Shown in pieces: positions 42,043 through 49,970 of a stretch of 64,000 bases of DNA. The DNA is from an uncultured Bacteroidales bacterium. GTDB lineage: Bacteria > Bacteroidota > Bacteroidia > Bacteroidales > F082. Position numbers and translations under genes: made by a program. The stretch lies in the NCBI GenBank assembly GCA_905234765.1, contig CAJOIF010000016.1, positions 36,332 to 100,331 of the forward strand, in the 5' to 3' direction. Positions within the stretch are counted from its first letter, which is position 1, and every line of letters starts with the position of its first letter. The notes under the pieces are model-generated. The model ran no database searches. It had not been told where the DNA came from and was given only the letters and a program-made list of their open reading frames with translations.

Positions 42043-42614
42043 CTGTTGGTGGTCTCCTTCACGCGCATGTCGCCGAGCAGGACGTCCCAGAACCCGATGG
42101 TACGACCTCCAATTTGGGTCTCCTTGCGGCGCACATACACGGTGATGTCTTTTTTGGTGGTGTCTTTATACACCATATTGCCTTCGTTGTCGTAGCCGCG
42201 GAAGGTCTGGAAGATGGTGATGACACCTACATAAGTGCCATCAGGTTGGCGTTGCAAGTCGCTGACGTACTCGATGTTGTACCACTCAATCTCGACGCGG
42301 TCGTAGTTGAGGCGCATCAAGTGCTCGAAGTACTTGCGGACGCGGTAGTAGGTGATTTGGTTGGAGCTCACAGAGGAAACACCGATTTCGGCGTCGCTCA
42401 TGAAGAGTTCCTCGGCACGGTCGATGACGCGGTTGGCCTCGCTGAAAGGCGTTTCTTTCGAGCCGACGATTTTGATGTATTTGCTCAGGTCTCTCACCTT
42501 TTCCAAGGCGAGGCTGTCGATGGCCTGTTTGCGTTCAAAGCTCAGTTCGTCCTGTGCCATGGCACTTCCCACGATGCACAAGGCTATCACTAAAGTGGCA
42601 ATGATCTTTTTCAT
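42039..42614 (-). CDS. Exported NTF2-like protein (predicted), unknown function (LRR cluster)
   Basis: A 191-residue protein with a signal peptide ending GSAMAQ (about residue 21). The fold suggested is a long helix pair followed by a curved sheet: RVRKYFEHLMRLNYDRVEIEW, then GTYVGVITIFQTFRGYD and DITVYVRRKE. This order resembles NTF2-like or SnoaL-like proteins and also residues about 25-175 of the LRR protein in the same cluster. No catalytic residues can be named. Overlaps both neighbours by ATGA. Confidence 0.68.
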   Translation of the reverse strand: MKKIIATLVIALCIVGSAMAQDELSFERKQAIDSLALEKVRDLSKYIKIVGSKETPFSEANRVIDRAEELFMSDAEIGVSSVSSNQITYYRVRKYFEHLMRLNYDRVEIEWYNIEYVSDLQRQPDGTYVGVITIFQTFRGYDNEGNMVYKDTTKKDITVYVRRKETQIGGRTIGFWDVLLGDMRVKETTNR

Positions 42615-43246
42615 TTCTTTATAAGTTCAAGTTCGTTGATTTTTCCGTTGCTGTTGTATTTGATTTCAAAGACCTTTTCGGTGGCCTTTTTTTGGTCTTT
42701 TACGTAATTGAGGTATTTTTCAATGGTGGTCGGACGGTCGTAGTCGTTGAAGCCTGCGTTTTGCTTGATGATAATGAGCACAGGGACATTGGCCGACTCA
42801 AACATGCCTAAGGTCTCGTTGATGGTACGGTTGGCTTGTGAGATGCTGCTGGCATGGGCAATGCTGCTGAAATTACGTTCAAGGGTGGCATTCGTCGATT
42901 GCGATTGCTCCTGTTCCTGAATGTTGCGGCGATCTTCCTCTTCCTTTTGGGCACGTTCTCTGGCCAGTTTCTTCTCCACCTGGAAAATCAGGTCGTCGAC
43001 CTCAGCGTTCTGAAGATTCCATCCCTTGATGGTCTTTACGCGCGCTTCTTTCTCTTCGAGGCTCCAGAGGGTCTCGTCGTCAAGGATGGCATTCAGGTCT
43101 TTCACGGCTTGCTCCACCTTTGATTTGTATTCTGCCTCGGCGGCTTCTTTTGCAAGTTTTTTCTTGCTCTTGCAACTGGTGTTTCCTCCAAGGGTGATGA
43201 ACACGGCCAAGAGGATCATTACGATGCTTGTGATTCTGGTTTTCAT
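42611..43246 (-). CDS. Lipoprotein with coiled coil, first gene of LRR cluster
   Basis: A 211-residue lipoprotein: lipobox N-T-S-C near residue 25, then CKSKKKLAKEAAEAEY and a long charged coiled coil (about 27-120, including EKKLARERAQKEEEDRR), an Asn/Gln/Ser-rich linker, and a C-terminal globular part with NVPVLIIIKQN and YDRPTTIEKYLNYVKDQKK. Promoter at 43301-43308. It leads the four-gene overlapping unit and may anchor the complex to a membrane. The C-terminal part ends VFEIKYNSNGKINELELI, a two-strand unit like those in small outer-membrane lipoproteins. Confidence 0.7.
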   Translation of the reverse strand: MKTRITSIVMILLAVFITLGGNTSCKSKKKLAKEAAEAEYKSKVEQAVKDLNAILDDETLWSLEEKEARVKTIKGWNLQNAEVDDLIFQVEKKLARERAQKEEEDRRNIQEQEQSQSTNATLERNFSSIAHASSISQANRTINETLGMFESANVPVLIIIKQNAGFNDYDRPTTIEKYLNYVKDQKKATEKVFEIKYNSNGKINELELIKK

Positions 43247-43300
43247 AGCTGTATGTGTTTTATTGTTTTTCTCTATAACTCTGAAATACTAAATAAATTG

Positions 43301-43308
43301 CAAAAGTA
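43301..43308 (-). promoter_or_regulatory. -7 box of four-gene LRR cluster
   Basis: TACTTTTG on the minus strand, with TTGAAAC about 18 bp farther upstream in the -33 position; the leader to the ATG at 43246 is about 50 nt. Confidence 0.65.
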
Positions 43309-43355
43309 CGGCTTTTTTCCGTTTCAAGGGCATCTATCGGGGTAAAATGCATGTT

Positions 43356-43919
43356 TTATCCCAGAGGGAACCGTTTCAAAATCTTGTAGAACGGACCAGT
43401 GGGTTGCAAAAAGCTTTGGTAATAAATGAGTTCTTTTACATCGGCATGAAGGTATGTCTTTTGCTCTATGCCGTTGTAAATCTGTTGGAAGAACTTCTTG
43501 TCAACCAAAGATTTGATGCGACAAACAGTAAGATGGGGAACGAAGTTCTGTCGGTCGCGGAGATACCCGAGGTCGTCGAAGGCGTCGAGCACATCAGCTT
43601 CGAGGTCGTAGAGTGCCTTTGGGGTGTTGTTCATGCCGAGCCACAACACGCGTGGGGTGCCGTTGCTCCCGAAAATGCCTGTGCGGTCAAAGTCGAGTGT
43701 GAAAGGCTGGTGTTTTTGGGCTACTTTTCTGCAAGCCTCATTGATGGCAGGGATGTCGAGGTCTTCGGTCTGCCCGATGAATTTCAATGTGAGGTGGATG
43801 TTGTCGGGTCTGCAATAGTTGATGTATTTTTCGTGTGGCAGATTCTTTTTCAAGCGTTCTACCAAAGCAGGGTATTCCGTTCCACTGGGAATGTGTATGG
43901 CTAAAAAGGTGCGTTTCAT
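43356..43919 (-). CDS. thpR: RNA 2',3'-cyclic phosphodiesterase (2H family)
   Basis: A 187-residue 2H-phosphoesterase. Both H-x-T-x motifs are intact: DNIHLTLKFIG in the first third and FVPHLTVCRI in the last third, with the usual KRTFLAIHIP start. ThpR opens 2',3'-cyclic phosphates on RNA ends. The start ATG 43917-43919 overlaps the comB stop as ATGA; a longer frame upstream lies wholly in comB. Confidence 0.88.
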   Translation of the reverse strand: MKRTFLAIHIPSGTEYPALVERLKKNLPHEKYINYCRPDNIHLTLKFIGQTEDLDIPAINEACRKVAQKHQPFTLDFDRTGIFGSNGTPRVLWLGMNNTPKALYDLEADVLDAFDDLGYLRDRQNFVPHLTVCRIKSLVDKKFFQQIYNGIEQKTYLHADVKELIYYQSFLQPTGPFYKILKRFPLG

Positions 43920-44695
43920 GACGTTTGTTTTTTCTTGATTTTGCCTTCTGTCACTACTGGAATCGTAGTTGAGCAGTTTGTCTCCAAGCAGAAACGAATG
44001 TCGTCGTAAAAACCTAAGGTGAACAAGCGTTTCAGATGGGCACAACCCGACAATGCACCCAACAGATTGGCTTTGCTATTTTGATAATAACGAGCTAGTA
44101 AAAGACCGAAATCATCTGTCTCAACTTCGGTTTGTTGCTTCAGCATTTCTATCAACATTCCAGCGCAGAGGCCGTCGTCCAAGGAGAAATGGCCTTCAGT
44201 TCCCGCGCAGACGATTATGATGTCATTGCAAGCGAAGCGTGGCAATCCAGACAAAACGCTATCTTTTTGGATTGTTTCGTCGTTCCTCCTCGCAATGACT
44301 TCAGCCACCGCCGCAACGTTCCTGAAACAGGCCAAAACGACCTCATCTGCTTCTTTTACATTATTAATCGCGTTGGTGCCGTTTGTAGTGGTGATAATGA
44401 TGGTTTTGCCTTCGACTACTTTTTTCTTATACTCCAACGGTGAATTGGACAAGTCGAACCCATCGATTTTCAAGGCGTTGCGCTCGCCGCCGCGCAAAGT
44501 TGTAGCTGCGTCAGAAGTGGCAAAGAGGCTTTGTGCCTCCTCAACAGTGCTCACGGGGATAACTTCACCTGCTCCATTGTCCAAAGCCGTGGTGATGACA
44601 CTGGTCGCCCGCAAAACATCGATTACAACGGTGGTTTTTCCTCCGAAATCGATGTCTTTGGCTTGCTGCGCGGTAGGGATGACGGTTACTTTCAT
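43916..44695 (-). CDS. comB: 2-phosphosulfolactate phosphatase with an in-frame palindromic-repeat insertion
   Basis: A 259-residue protein of the ComB family, which hydrolyses 2-phosphosulfolactate to sulfolactate (coenzyme M pathway in methanogens; role in bacteria unclear). Marks: VVIDVLRATSVITTAL with the metal-binding Asp, TLRGGERNALKIDGFDLSNSP, TTTNGTNAI and VCAGTEGHFSLDDGLCAG. Residues 133-158 are coded exactly by the 78-bp palindromic repeat at 44222-44299; comparable proteins pass from the A-V-A helix to the strand before CAGTEG in a few residues. The insertion lies between secondary-structure elements and leaves every motif intact, so the enzyme may still work. Lies between pfkA and thpR. 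Confidence 0.85.
   Translation of the reverse strand: MKVTVIPTAQQAKDIDFGGKTTVVIDVLRATSVITTALDNGAGEVIPVSTVEEAQSLFATSDAATTLRGGERNALKIDGFDLSNSPLEYKKKVVEGKTIIITTTNGTNAINNVKEADEVVLACFRNVAAVAEVIARRNDETIQKDSVLSGLPRFACNDIIIVCAGTEGHFSLDDGLCAGMLIEMLKQQTEVETDDFGLLLARYYQNSKANLLGALSGCAHLKRLFTLGFYDDIRFCLETNCSTTIPVVTEGKIKKKQTS
44222..44299. repeat. 78-bp palindromic repeat inside comB
   Basis: Ends GTCATTGC (44222-44229) and GCAATGAC (44292-44299) are exact complements; an inner arm CAATCCA (44243-44249) pairs with TGGATTG (44268-44274); loop 44250-44267. Its arms carry AGCGAAGCGTGGCAATCC on one side, a pattern I know from dispersed palindromes in many bacterial genomes. Length 78 is a multiple of three and the frame through it is open. 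Confidence 0.85.
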
Positions 44696-44710
44696 TTGCT
44701 TGGGTCTTCT

Positions 44711-44793
44711 TTGACTCCCCCCAACCCCCTCAAGAGGGGGACAACTTTTACTTTTGGCTTAGTTGTCCCCCTTCTAAGGGGGCAAGGGGGATT
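44711..44793. repeat. Palindromic GGGGGAC element, copy 1
   Basis: Core stem GGGGGACAACT / AGTTGTCCCCC (44736-44746, 44761-44771), with outer C-rich and G-rich arms (TTTGACTCCCC side and AAGGGGG side). Same outer frame as 56782-56880 but with different, still paired, inner bases. Lies between pfkA and comB. Confidence 0.8.
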
Positions 44794-44802
44794 AAAACAC
44801 GC

Positions 44803-45897
44803 TCAAATTCCAAGTGAAATATTCAAGCCCTTCGCCGTCCGCACCAAGTCGCTGTCGATGGTGACGAGGTTGGGCTTAGAAATGGCTTCCTTGAGCGAGA
44901 CGGCCACCAAGTCGGGATGATGATAAGCCACCATTTGGCCGAATTGTCCGTTGAGAACCATCTCGAAAGCCTTCACGCCAAACTCGGCAGAAAGCACACG
45001 GTCGTAGGCAATCGGTACACCACCGCGCTGCAGGTGACCGAGAGTGGTCTCGCGCATATCGTGGGTGAAGCCCGCCGCTTTCATCTCCTCGATGAAACGA
45101 CGACCAATGCCGCCCAGTTTCTTGTTCTCGTAGCCGACTTCAGTGCTGATTTCATAAACCTGTTGTCCGTCTTTCGGACGTGCGCCTTCCGAGGCCACCA
45201 CCACGGCGAAGCCACGGTCGTGGTTGAAGCGACGTTCAAGACGTTCCTTGACGATGTTGATATCGTAGGGGAACTCTGGCAGGAGGCACACCTCGGCACC
45301 TCCAGCAATGGCGGAATGTAAGGCAATCCAGCCAGCGTCGCGCCCCATGACTTCGAGGACGAAGACGCGGTTGTGGGAAGCCGCCGTGGTGACCAATTTG
45401 TCCACAGCCTCAGTCGCGATTTGCACAGCGGTCTGGAAGCCGAAAGTGCATTCCGTCGAGGAGAGGTCGTTGTCGATGGTCTTGGGCACGCCAATGATAT
45501 TCAGGCCTTTCTCGAAGAGTTTCTGCGAGATGCGCTGCGAGCCGTCGCCGCCGATGCTGATGACCGCGTCGATGCCCATGTATTGCAGCTTGCGGAGCAT
45601 TTCGTCGGAGCGATCGACGGTACTCCAAGTGCCGTCGGCATTCTTGACGGGCCAGTTGAACGGGCCGCCCTTGTTGGTGGTCTCGATGATGGTGCCGCCA
45701 CGGAAGTGGATACCACGCACGGACTCGGGTGTCAGCCTGACGACCTCGGTGGGTTCCCAAAGGATACCGTTGTAAGCTTGGATGCTGCCGAGCACTTCCC
45801 ACTCTTTCTCTTGGGCGGCTCTTTTGACGATGGCGCGAATCACGGCGTTGAGGCCTGGGCAGTCGCCGCCACCGGTTAGGACTAATAAACGTTTCAT
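44803..45897 (-). CDS. pfkA: 6-phosphofructokinase
   Basis: A 364-residue phosphofructokinase, phosphorylating fructose 6-phosphate in glycolysis. Marks: LVLTGGGDCPGLNAVIR (phosphate-binding start), SIGGDGSQ, GVPKTIDNDL with the catalytic Asp, EVMGRDAGWIA, and GHLQRGGVP. Gly after GGD (G-G-D-G-S) is the residue of ATP-using enzymes rather than Asp of PPi-using ones, while the PKTIDND form and length fit the mixed-substrate group III subfamily; donor choice is thus likely but not certainly ATP. comB and thpR follow on the same strand. Confidence 0.92.
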   Translation of the reverse strand: MKRLLVLTGGGDCPGLNAVIRAIVKRAAQEKEWEVLGSIQAYNGILWEPTEVVRLTPESVRGIHFRGGTIIETTNKGGPFNWPVKNADGTWSTVDRSDEMLRKLQYMGIDAVISIGGDGSQRISQKLFEKGLNIIGVPKTIDNDLSSTECTFGFQTAVQIATEAVDKLVTTAASHNRVFVLEVMGRDAGWIALHSAIAGGAEVCLLPEFPYDINIVKERLERRFNHDRGFAVVVASEGARPKDGQQVYEISTEVGYENKKLGGIGRRFIEEMKAAGFTHDMRETTLGHLQRGGVPIAYDRVLSAEFGVKAFEMVLNGQFGQMVAYHHPDLVAVSLKEAISKPNLVTIDSDLVRTAKGLNISLGI

Positions 45898-46056
45898 ATT
45901 GTTTAATTATTTAAGATTCAATGATTTAAGATTTAAAACTAAGGTTGCGTGAAATTGGGTAAACAATGATTACCATTTTCGGTTTGGATTTCCAAATCAC
46001 TGTTTTGGATTTTTAGGTTAGTTTGAATTTCGTAACCAGTGGTTACAGAATTAATC

Positions 46057-46791
46057 CTAAAGTATTTCAACCCAGTCTTCACCATAATTAATCTGTTTCA
46101 GAGTTTCTTCAACATCAAGTTTAGGTGGTTGCTTTATTTTGAACTTTACCGCATTCTTTGGAATATTTGTGTGAATGGTAAACTGTGAGCCATGAGGTTG
46201 CCATGTGAAGCGGGTTTCTCCCGTTTCAATATCAATACCAATCAAATTACCGTTTTTATTCTCTTCCCACCGATAAGAACTGGCTACATAACGATGATTC
46301 TCTTCTTCAAATAAGGTATAAGATAGTAAGTCTTCACTTCTCACAAGGATTGAAGTCCGCAAAGGATTATAATAATCTTGGGCAATGTTCACTCTCTCAT
46401 TCCAAATGTTCAATACGGCGCGACCAGTTGCTTCTATGTCTTTATGAGGGTCACTTATTCCGTATGAATAGTCTGGAGAACAACGACCACTAATAAGTCG
46501 AATAGAAGCATTGGATTTATGAGGATTTTTGGACTTTACGGTTTTCATCGACCATGCCATTTTATCGAATGTTACATCTGCAATTCCAATAGGAGACTGT
46601 AAATGAGTGCCACCGATGGCCTCGGCAAAAACATTCCCCCATTCATCGCCGGGCAAATCCTTATATCCAACACACAACAGATAAACGAATTTTTTTCCAA
46701 TTCTTTTAATAACCGATTCAGGAATTTCATTAATCGGATAGGGTTCGCGTGTCAGTAAACGCTTTGAATCTCTTAATTTTGGATGGTCCAT
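46057..46791 (-). CDS. Probable type II restriction endonuclease
   Basis: A 244-residue cytoplasmic protein encoded 1 bp after the C5 methyltransferase gene, in the same direction, so the pair forms an M-then-R operon. A stretch GIADVTFDKMAWSMKTVK (residues about 69-86) has the D ... x-x-K layout of a degenerate PD-(D/E)xK core, with Asp72 and Lys83 as candidates. Other blocks: SGRCSPDYSYGISDPHKD and YNPLRTSILVRS. Assignment rests mainly on context; target sequence unknown. It is distinctly AT-rich, like its partner, and both probably came by transfer. Confidence 0.68.
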   Translation of the reverse strand: MDHPKLRDSKRLLTREPYPINEIPESVIKRIGKKFVYLLCVGYKDLPGDEWGNVFAEAIGGTHLQSPIGIADVTFDKMAWSMKTVKSKNPHKSNASIRLISGRCSPDYSYGISDPHKDIEATGRAVLNIWNERVNIAQDYYNPLRTSILVRSEDLLSYTLFEEENHRYVASSYRWEENKNGNLIGIDIETGETRFTWQPHGSQFTIHTNIPKNAVKFKIKQPPKLDVEETLKQINYGEDWVEIL

Positions 46792-46792
46792 A

Positions 46793-48052
46793 TTATTGTT
46801 GTTTTAATATTGAATCAATTTTTCTAGCGATTTGACGAATCATAGGAACAGCCACACTATTGCCAGTTTGTCGACGGATTTCTCCATGCGAAACAGAAAT
46901 ACGGTATTTGTCAGGAAAACCTTGCAAACGAAGCAATTCTCTCGACGATGGTCGCCTTTTCCCATTGACAAGCAAATAGTTGTAACTTGCTCCTGTACGT
47001 AATGCACAAGCATAATCAAGCACCGAAACATTTCCTGCTTTATTCTCATGCCAAATCGAAGGATAGAAAATACGCTTACCTTCCGTTTGTCTCTTACGTT
47101 TCTCTATTATCCAATCTGATGCAAAAAGCGATACATCAACCATTTCGTCTGACTCCAATACTCCATCAAGCGAATAAGGCTGCTTCTTGAAGTCAAAATC
47201 AAACGCATCAATGCTTTCCTTGTCCCTAAATCCGACAATAATGACACGCTCCCTTTTTTGCGGCAATCCGAAATCAAGAGCGTTCAAAACCTGCCATTTG
47301 ACATGATAACCCAATTCATCAAGAATGCGAAGTATAGTCTTGAAAGTTTGTCCATGGTCATGGGTTGTCAACTGTTTCACATTTTCCAGCAAAATGGCTC
47401 GCGGTTTGTGTTGCTCAAGTATGGTAGCCACTTCAAAAAACATTGTACCGCGCACATCCTCAAAGCCTTTCATCTTTCCCATAATGGAAAATGCTTGACA
47501 AGGAAAACCTGCTAACAGCAAGTCGAAATGCTTTGGAATGTATTTCTTCGTTGATTCTTTAGTAATGTCTCCAAAAGGCATTTCACCAAAATTGGAAAAA
47601 TAGGTTTGTTGAGCGAATTTGTCCCATTCAGATGAAAACACACAGCGATAACCTAATTCATTGAAAGGCAATCGAATACCTCCAATGCCAGCAAAAAGGT
47701 CTATCAATGTGAATTGACCTTGTTTCGGATTAGGAAACGGAACATTGAAGAAATCGGAAAACAAATCATATTGAGTAGGGTTTTCAGCCGCCAAAAAAGC
47801 GTATTCCCTTGATGGCTCAAAGTCAAGGTTAGGATTGACGCTTTTCTTCCGCTCTAAAAACTCAAGAATAGCAGAAACAATCTCCTCTTTATTTCCAACT
47901 TGACCGACTTCTCCATTATGCAAGTATTGACTTAAAATCGCTAACATGTTTTCGTATGAAGTTTCTCCATAAACCTTTACACCATGTTGTTCGTCAATCT
48001 CTTCAGGGAAATCTGACAATTTAATACTTTCTATGGATTTTGTTTTTACCAT
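46793..48052 (-). CDS. DNA (cytosine-5) methyltransferase
   Basis: A 419-residue m5C methyltransferase protecting host DNA from the adjacent nuclease. Motif I FTLIDLFAGIGGIRL (about 114-128), motif IV AGFPCQAFS with catalytic Cys185, motif VI ENVK (223-226), motif VIII QKRERV, motif IX RELLRLQGFP and motif X QTGNSVAVPMI are all intact. An extra N-terminal part of about 110 residues precedes motif I and may bind DNA or partner protein. The recognition site lies in the region between VIII and IX and cannot be read. AT-rich relative to aspS and pfkA on either side. Confidence 0.93.
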   Translation of the reverse strand: MVKTKSIESIKLSDFPEEIDEQHGVKVYGETSYENMLAILSQYLHNGEVGQVGNKEEIVSAILEFLERKKSVNPNLDFEPSREYAFLAAENPTQYDLFSDFFNVPFPNPKQGQFTLIDLFAGIGGIRLPFNELGYRCVFSSEWDKFAQQTYFSNFGEMPFGDITKESTKKYIPKHFDLLLAGFPCQAFSIMGKMKGFEDVRGTMFFEVATILEQHKPRAILLENVKQLTTHDHGQTFKTILRILDELGYHVKWQVLNALDFGLPQKRERVIIVGFRDKESIDAFDFDFKKQPYSLDGVLESDEMVDVSLFASDWIIEKRKRQTEGKRIFYPSIWHENKAGNVSVLDYACALRTGASYNYLLVNGKRRPSSRELLRLQGFPDKYRISVSHGEIRRQTGNSVAVPMIRQIARKIDSILKQQ

Positions 48053-48065
48053 TATTATCGGATAG

Positions 48066-48094
48066 GTAGGGCTGCCATACCATGACAGCCCTAC
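48066..48094 (-). terminator. Hairpin after aspS
   Basis: GTAGGGCTG / CAGCCCTAC (48066-48074, 48086-48094) with an 11-nt loop, between the aspS stop and the methyltransferase start; no long T-run, so termination is only probable. Confidence 0.5.
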
Positions 48095-48103
48095 AATTCA
48101 TAT

Positions 48104-49858
48104 TCACTTCAAATTCAGTGCAATCTGCAACTCATCCAACTGCTCTTGGGCAATCGGGGCGGGCGAGCCGCTCATCACGTCGCGGCCGGCATTGTTCTTC
48201 GGGAAGGCGATGAAGTCGCGGATGCTCTCGGCACCACCGAAGAGCGAGCAAAGACGGTCGAAGCCAAAGGCCAAACCAGCGTGAGGCGGTGCGCCAAACT
48301 CGAAGGCACCCATCAGGAAGCCAAACTGCTCCTGCGCGCTCTCGTCGGTGAAGCCGAGGGTGTGGAACATCTTGTTCTGCAAAGTGCGGTCGTGGATACG
48401 GATGGAGCCGCCACCGACCTCCACGCCGTTCATCACGATGTCGTAGGCATTGGCGCGGATGTCGCCCCACTTCGTCGGGTCGTCGAGCAAGGCCTCGTCT
48501 TCGGGCTTCGGAGCGGTGAAGGGATGGTGCTTGGCATAGAAGCGTTGCGTCTCCTCGTCCCATTCCAAGAGCGGGAAGTCGATGACCCACAAAGGCGCGT
48601 ATTCGTCGGGCTTGCGAAGTCCGAGTTGGTTGCCCATCTCAAGACGCAGGGCGTTGAGTTGCGTGCGGGTCTTCATGGCCTCGCCGCAGAGGATGAGCAT
48701 CAGGTCGCCGGGCTTGGCTCCGAACTTGTCAGCGATAACTTTCAGGTCTTCAGGCGTGTAGAATTTATCCACCGACGACTTGAACGTGCCATCGGTGTTG
48801 TACTTGACATACACCATGCCGCCAGCACCCACCTGCGGACGCTTCACAAACTCGGTGAGCGCGTCAAGTTGCTTGCGGGTGTATTCCGAACAACCCTCGG
48901 CGTTGATGCCAACCACTAAATCAGCGTTGTCGAACAGGCCGAAGCCCTTGCCTTTCGCCACGTCGTTGAGTTCCACAAACTTCATCCCGAAGCGGATGTC
49001 GGGCTTGTCGGAGCCGTAATATTTCATTGCGTCGTGCCAAGTCATGCGCGGGAACTTGTCAAATTCAAGGCCTTTCATTTCCTTGAAAAGGTGCTTGGCT
49101 AAGCCTTCAAAGGTGTTCAAAACGTCTTCTTGCTCCACAAACGACATCTCGCAGTCGATTTGCGTGAACTCGGGCTGACGGTCGGCGCGGAGGTCTTCAT
49201 CGCGGAAGCAACGCACAATCTGGAAGTAGCGATCCATGCCGGCCACCATCAGCAGTTGCTTATATTGCTGCGGGCTTTGCGGCAGGGCGTAGAACTCGCC
49301 GGGGTTCATGCGCGAAGGCACCACAAAGTCGCGTGCACCCTCGGGCGTGCTCTTGATGAGCATCGGGGTCTCGATTTCGAGGAAATTGAGGTTGCTCAAG
49401 TAATTGCGCACCAGCATCGCCATACGGTGACGCAGTTCAAGGTTCTTGCGCACGGGGTTGCGACGGATGTCCAAATAGCGGTATTTCATGCGGAGGTCGT
49501 CGCCGCCGTCGCTCACGTCCTCGATGGTGAAGGGCGGGGTCTTGCTGCCGTTGAGCTGCTTGAACTCGCTGACTTTCAGCTCGATTTCTCCCGTCGGCAT
49601 GTTCGGGTTTTTCGATTCGCGCTCGATGACGGTGCCTTTGGCCTGAATCACGAACTCGCGCCCGAAGGTGCGGGCTTGTTCGAGGAGTTTCGGGTCGCTG
49701 CTGCCATCCAAGAAGAGTTGGGTGATGCCGTAACGGTCGCGGAGGTCAATCCAAACGAGGGAGCCTTTGTCGCGGGTGCGCTGCACCCAGCCGGCCAATG
49801 TCACTTCCTTGCCACAGTCGGCAAGACGAAGTTCGCCACAGGTATGTGTTCTGTACAT
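48104..49858 (-). CDS. aspS: Aspartyl-tRNA synthetase
   Basis: A 584-residue class II synthetase charging tRNA-Asp. N-terminal OB-fold anticodon domain ([19 protein letters not shown]), class II motif 1 region (FLEIETPML), motif 2 as [19 protein letters not shown], the bacterial GAD insertion in the middle, and motif 3 as [13 protein letters not shown]. Length and motif order are those of bacterial AspRS. Promoter at 49908-49915. Confidence 0.95.
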   Translation of the reverse strand: MYRTHTCGELRLADCGKEVTLAGWVQRTRDKGSLVWIDLRDRYGITQLFLDGSSDPKLLEQARTFGREFVIQAKGTVIERESKNPNMPTGEIELKVSEFKQLNGSKTPPFTIEDVSDGGDDLRMKYRYLDIRRNPVRKNLELRHRMAMLVRNYLSNLNFLEIETPMLIKSTPEGARDFVVPSRMNPGEFYALPQSPQQYKQLLMVAGMDRYFQIVRCFRDEDLRADRQPEFTQIDCEMSFVEQEDVLNTFEGLAKHLFKEMKGLEFDKFPRMTWHDAMKYYGSDKPDIRFGMKFVELNDVAKGKGFGLFDNADLVVGINAEGCSEYTRKQLDALTEFVKRPQVGAGGMVYVKYNTDGTFKSSVDKFYTPEDLKVIADKFGAKPGDLMLILCGEAMKTRTQLNALRLEMGNQLGLRKPDEYAPLWVIDFPLLEWDEETQRFYAKHHPFTAPKPEDEALLDDPTKWGDIRANAYDIVMNGVEVGGGSIRIHDRTLQNKMFHTLGFTDESAQEQFGFLMGAFEFGAPPHAGLAFGFDRLCSLFGGAESIRDFIAFPKNNAGRDVMSGSPAPIAQEQLDELQIALNLK

Positions 49859-49907
49859 ATGTTTCGGGTTTAAAAATTAAAAATTCAAGATTTGAGATTA
49901 AAACTTG

Positions 49908-49915
49908 CAAAGATA
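49908..49915 (-). promoter_or_regulatory. -7 box of aspS
   Basis: TATCTTTG on the minus strand, about 50 bp from the ATG at 49858; divergent from the box at 49958-49965. Confidence 0.65.
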
Positions 49916-49957
49916 CTAATTCATTTCGGAATGGTGTGCAAGTAGGTGAGTTTTTAT

Positions 49958-49965
49958 TATTTTTG
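49958..49965 (+). promoter_or_regulatory. -7 box of Big_5 lipoprotein gene
   Basis: TATTTTTG on the plus strand, ending only 5 bp before the GTG start; predicts a transcript with almost no leader. Confidence 0.65.
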
Positions 49966-49970
49966 CAGCC

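Noticed and set aside
45898..46056. Possible small RNA or gene in the gap after the restriction gene
   Set aside because: Only AT-rich, low-complexity DNA and one short dyad (46032-46046, GTAACCAGTGGTTAC) are visible; no promoter, T-run or open frame supports more.
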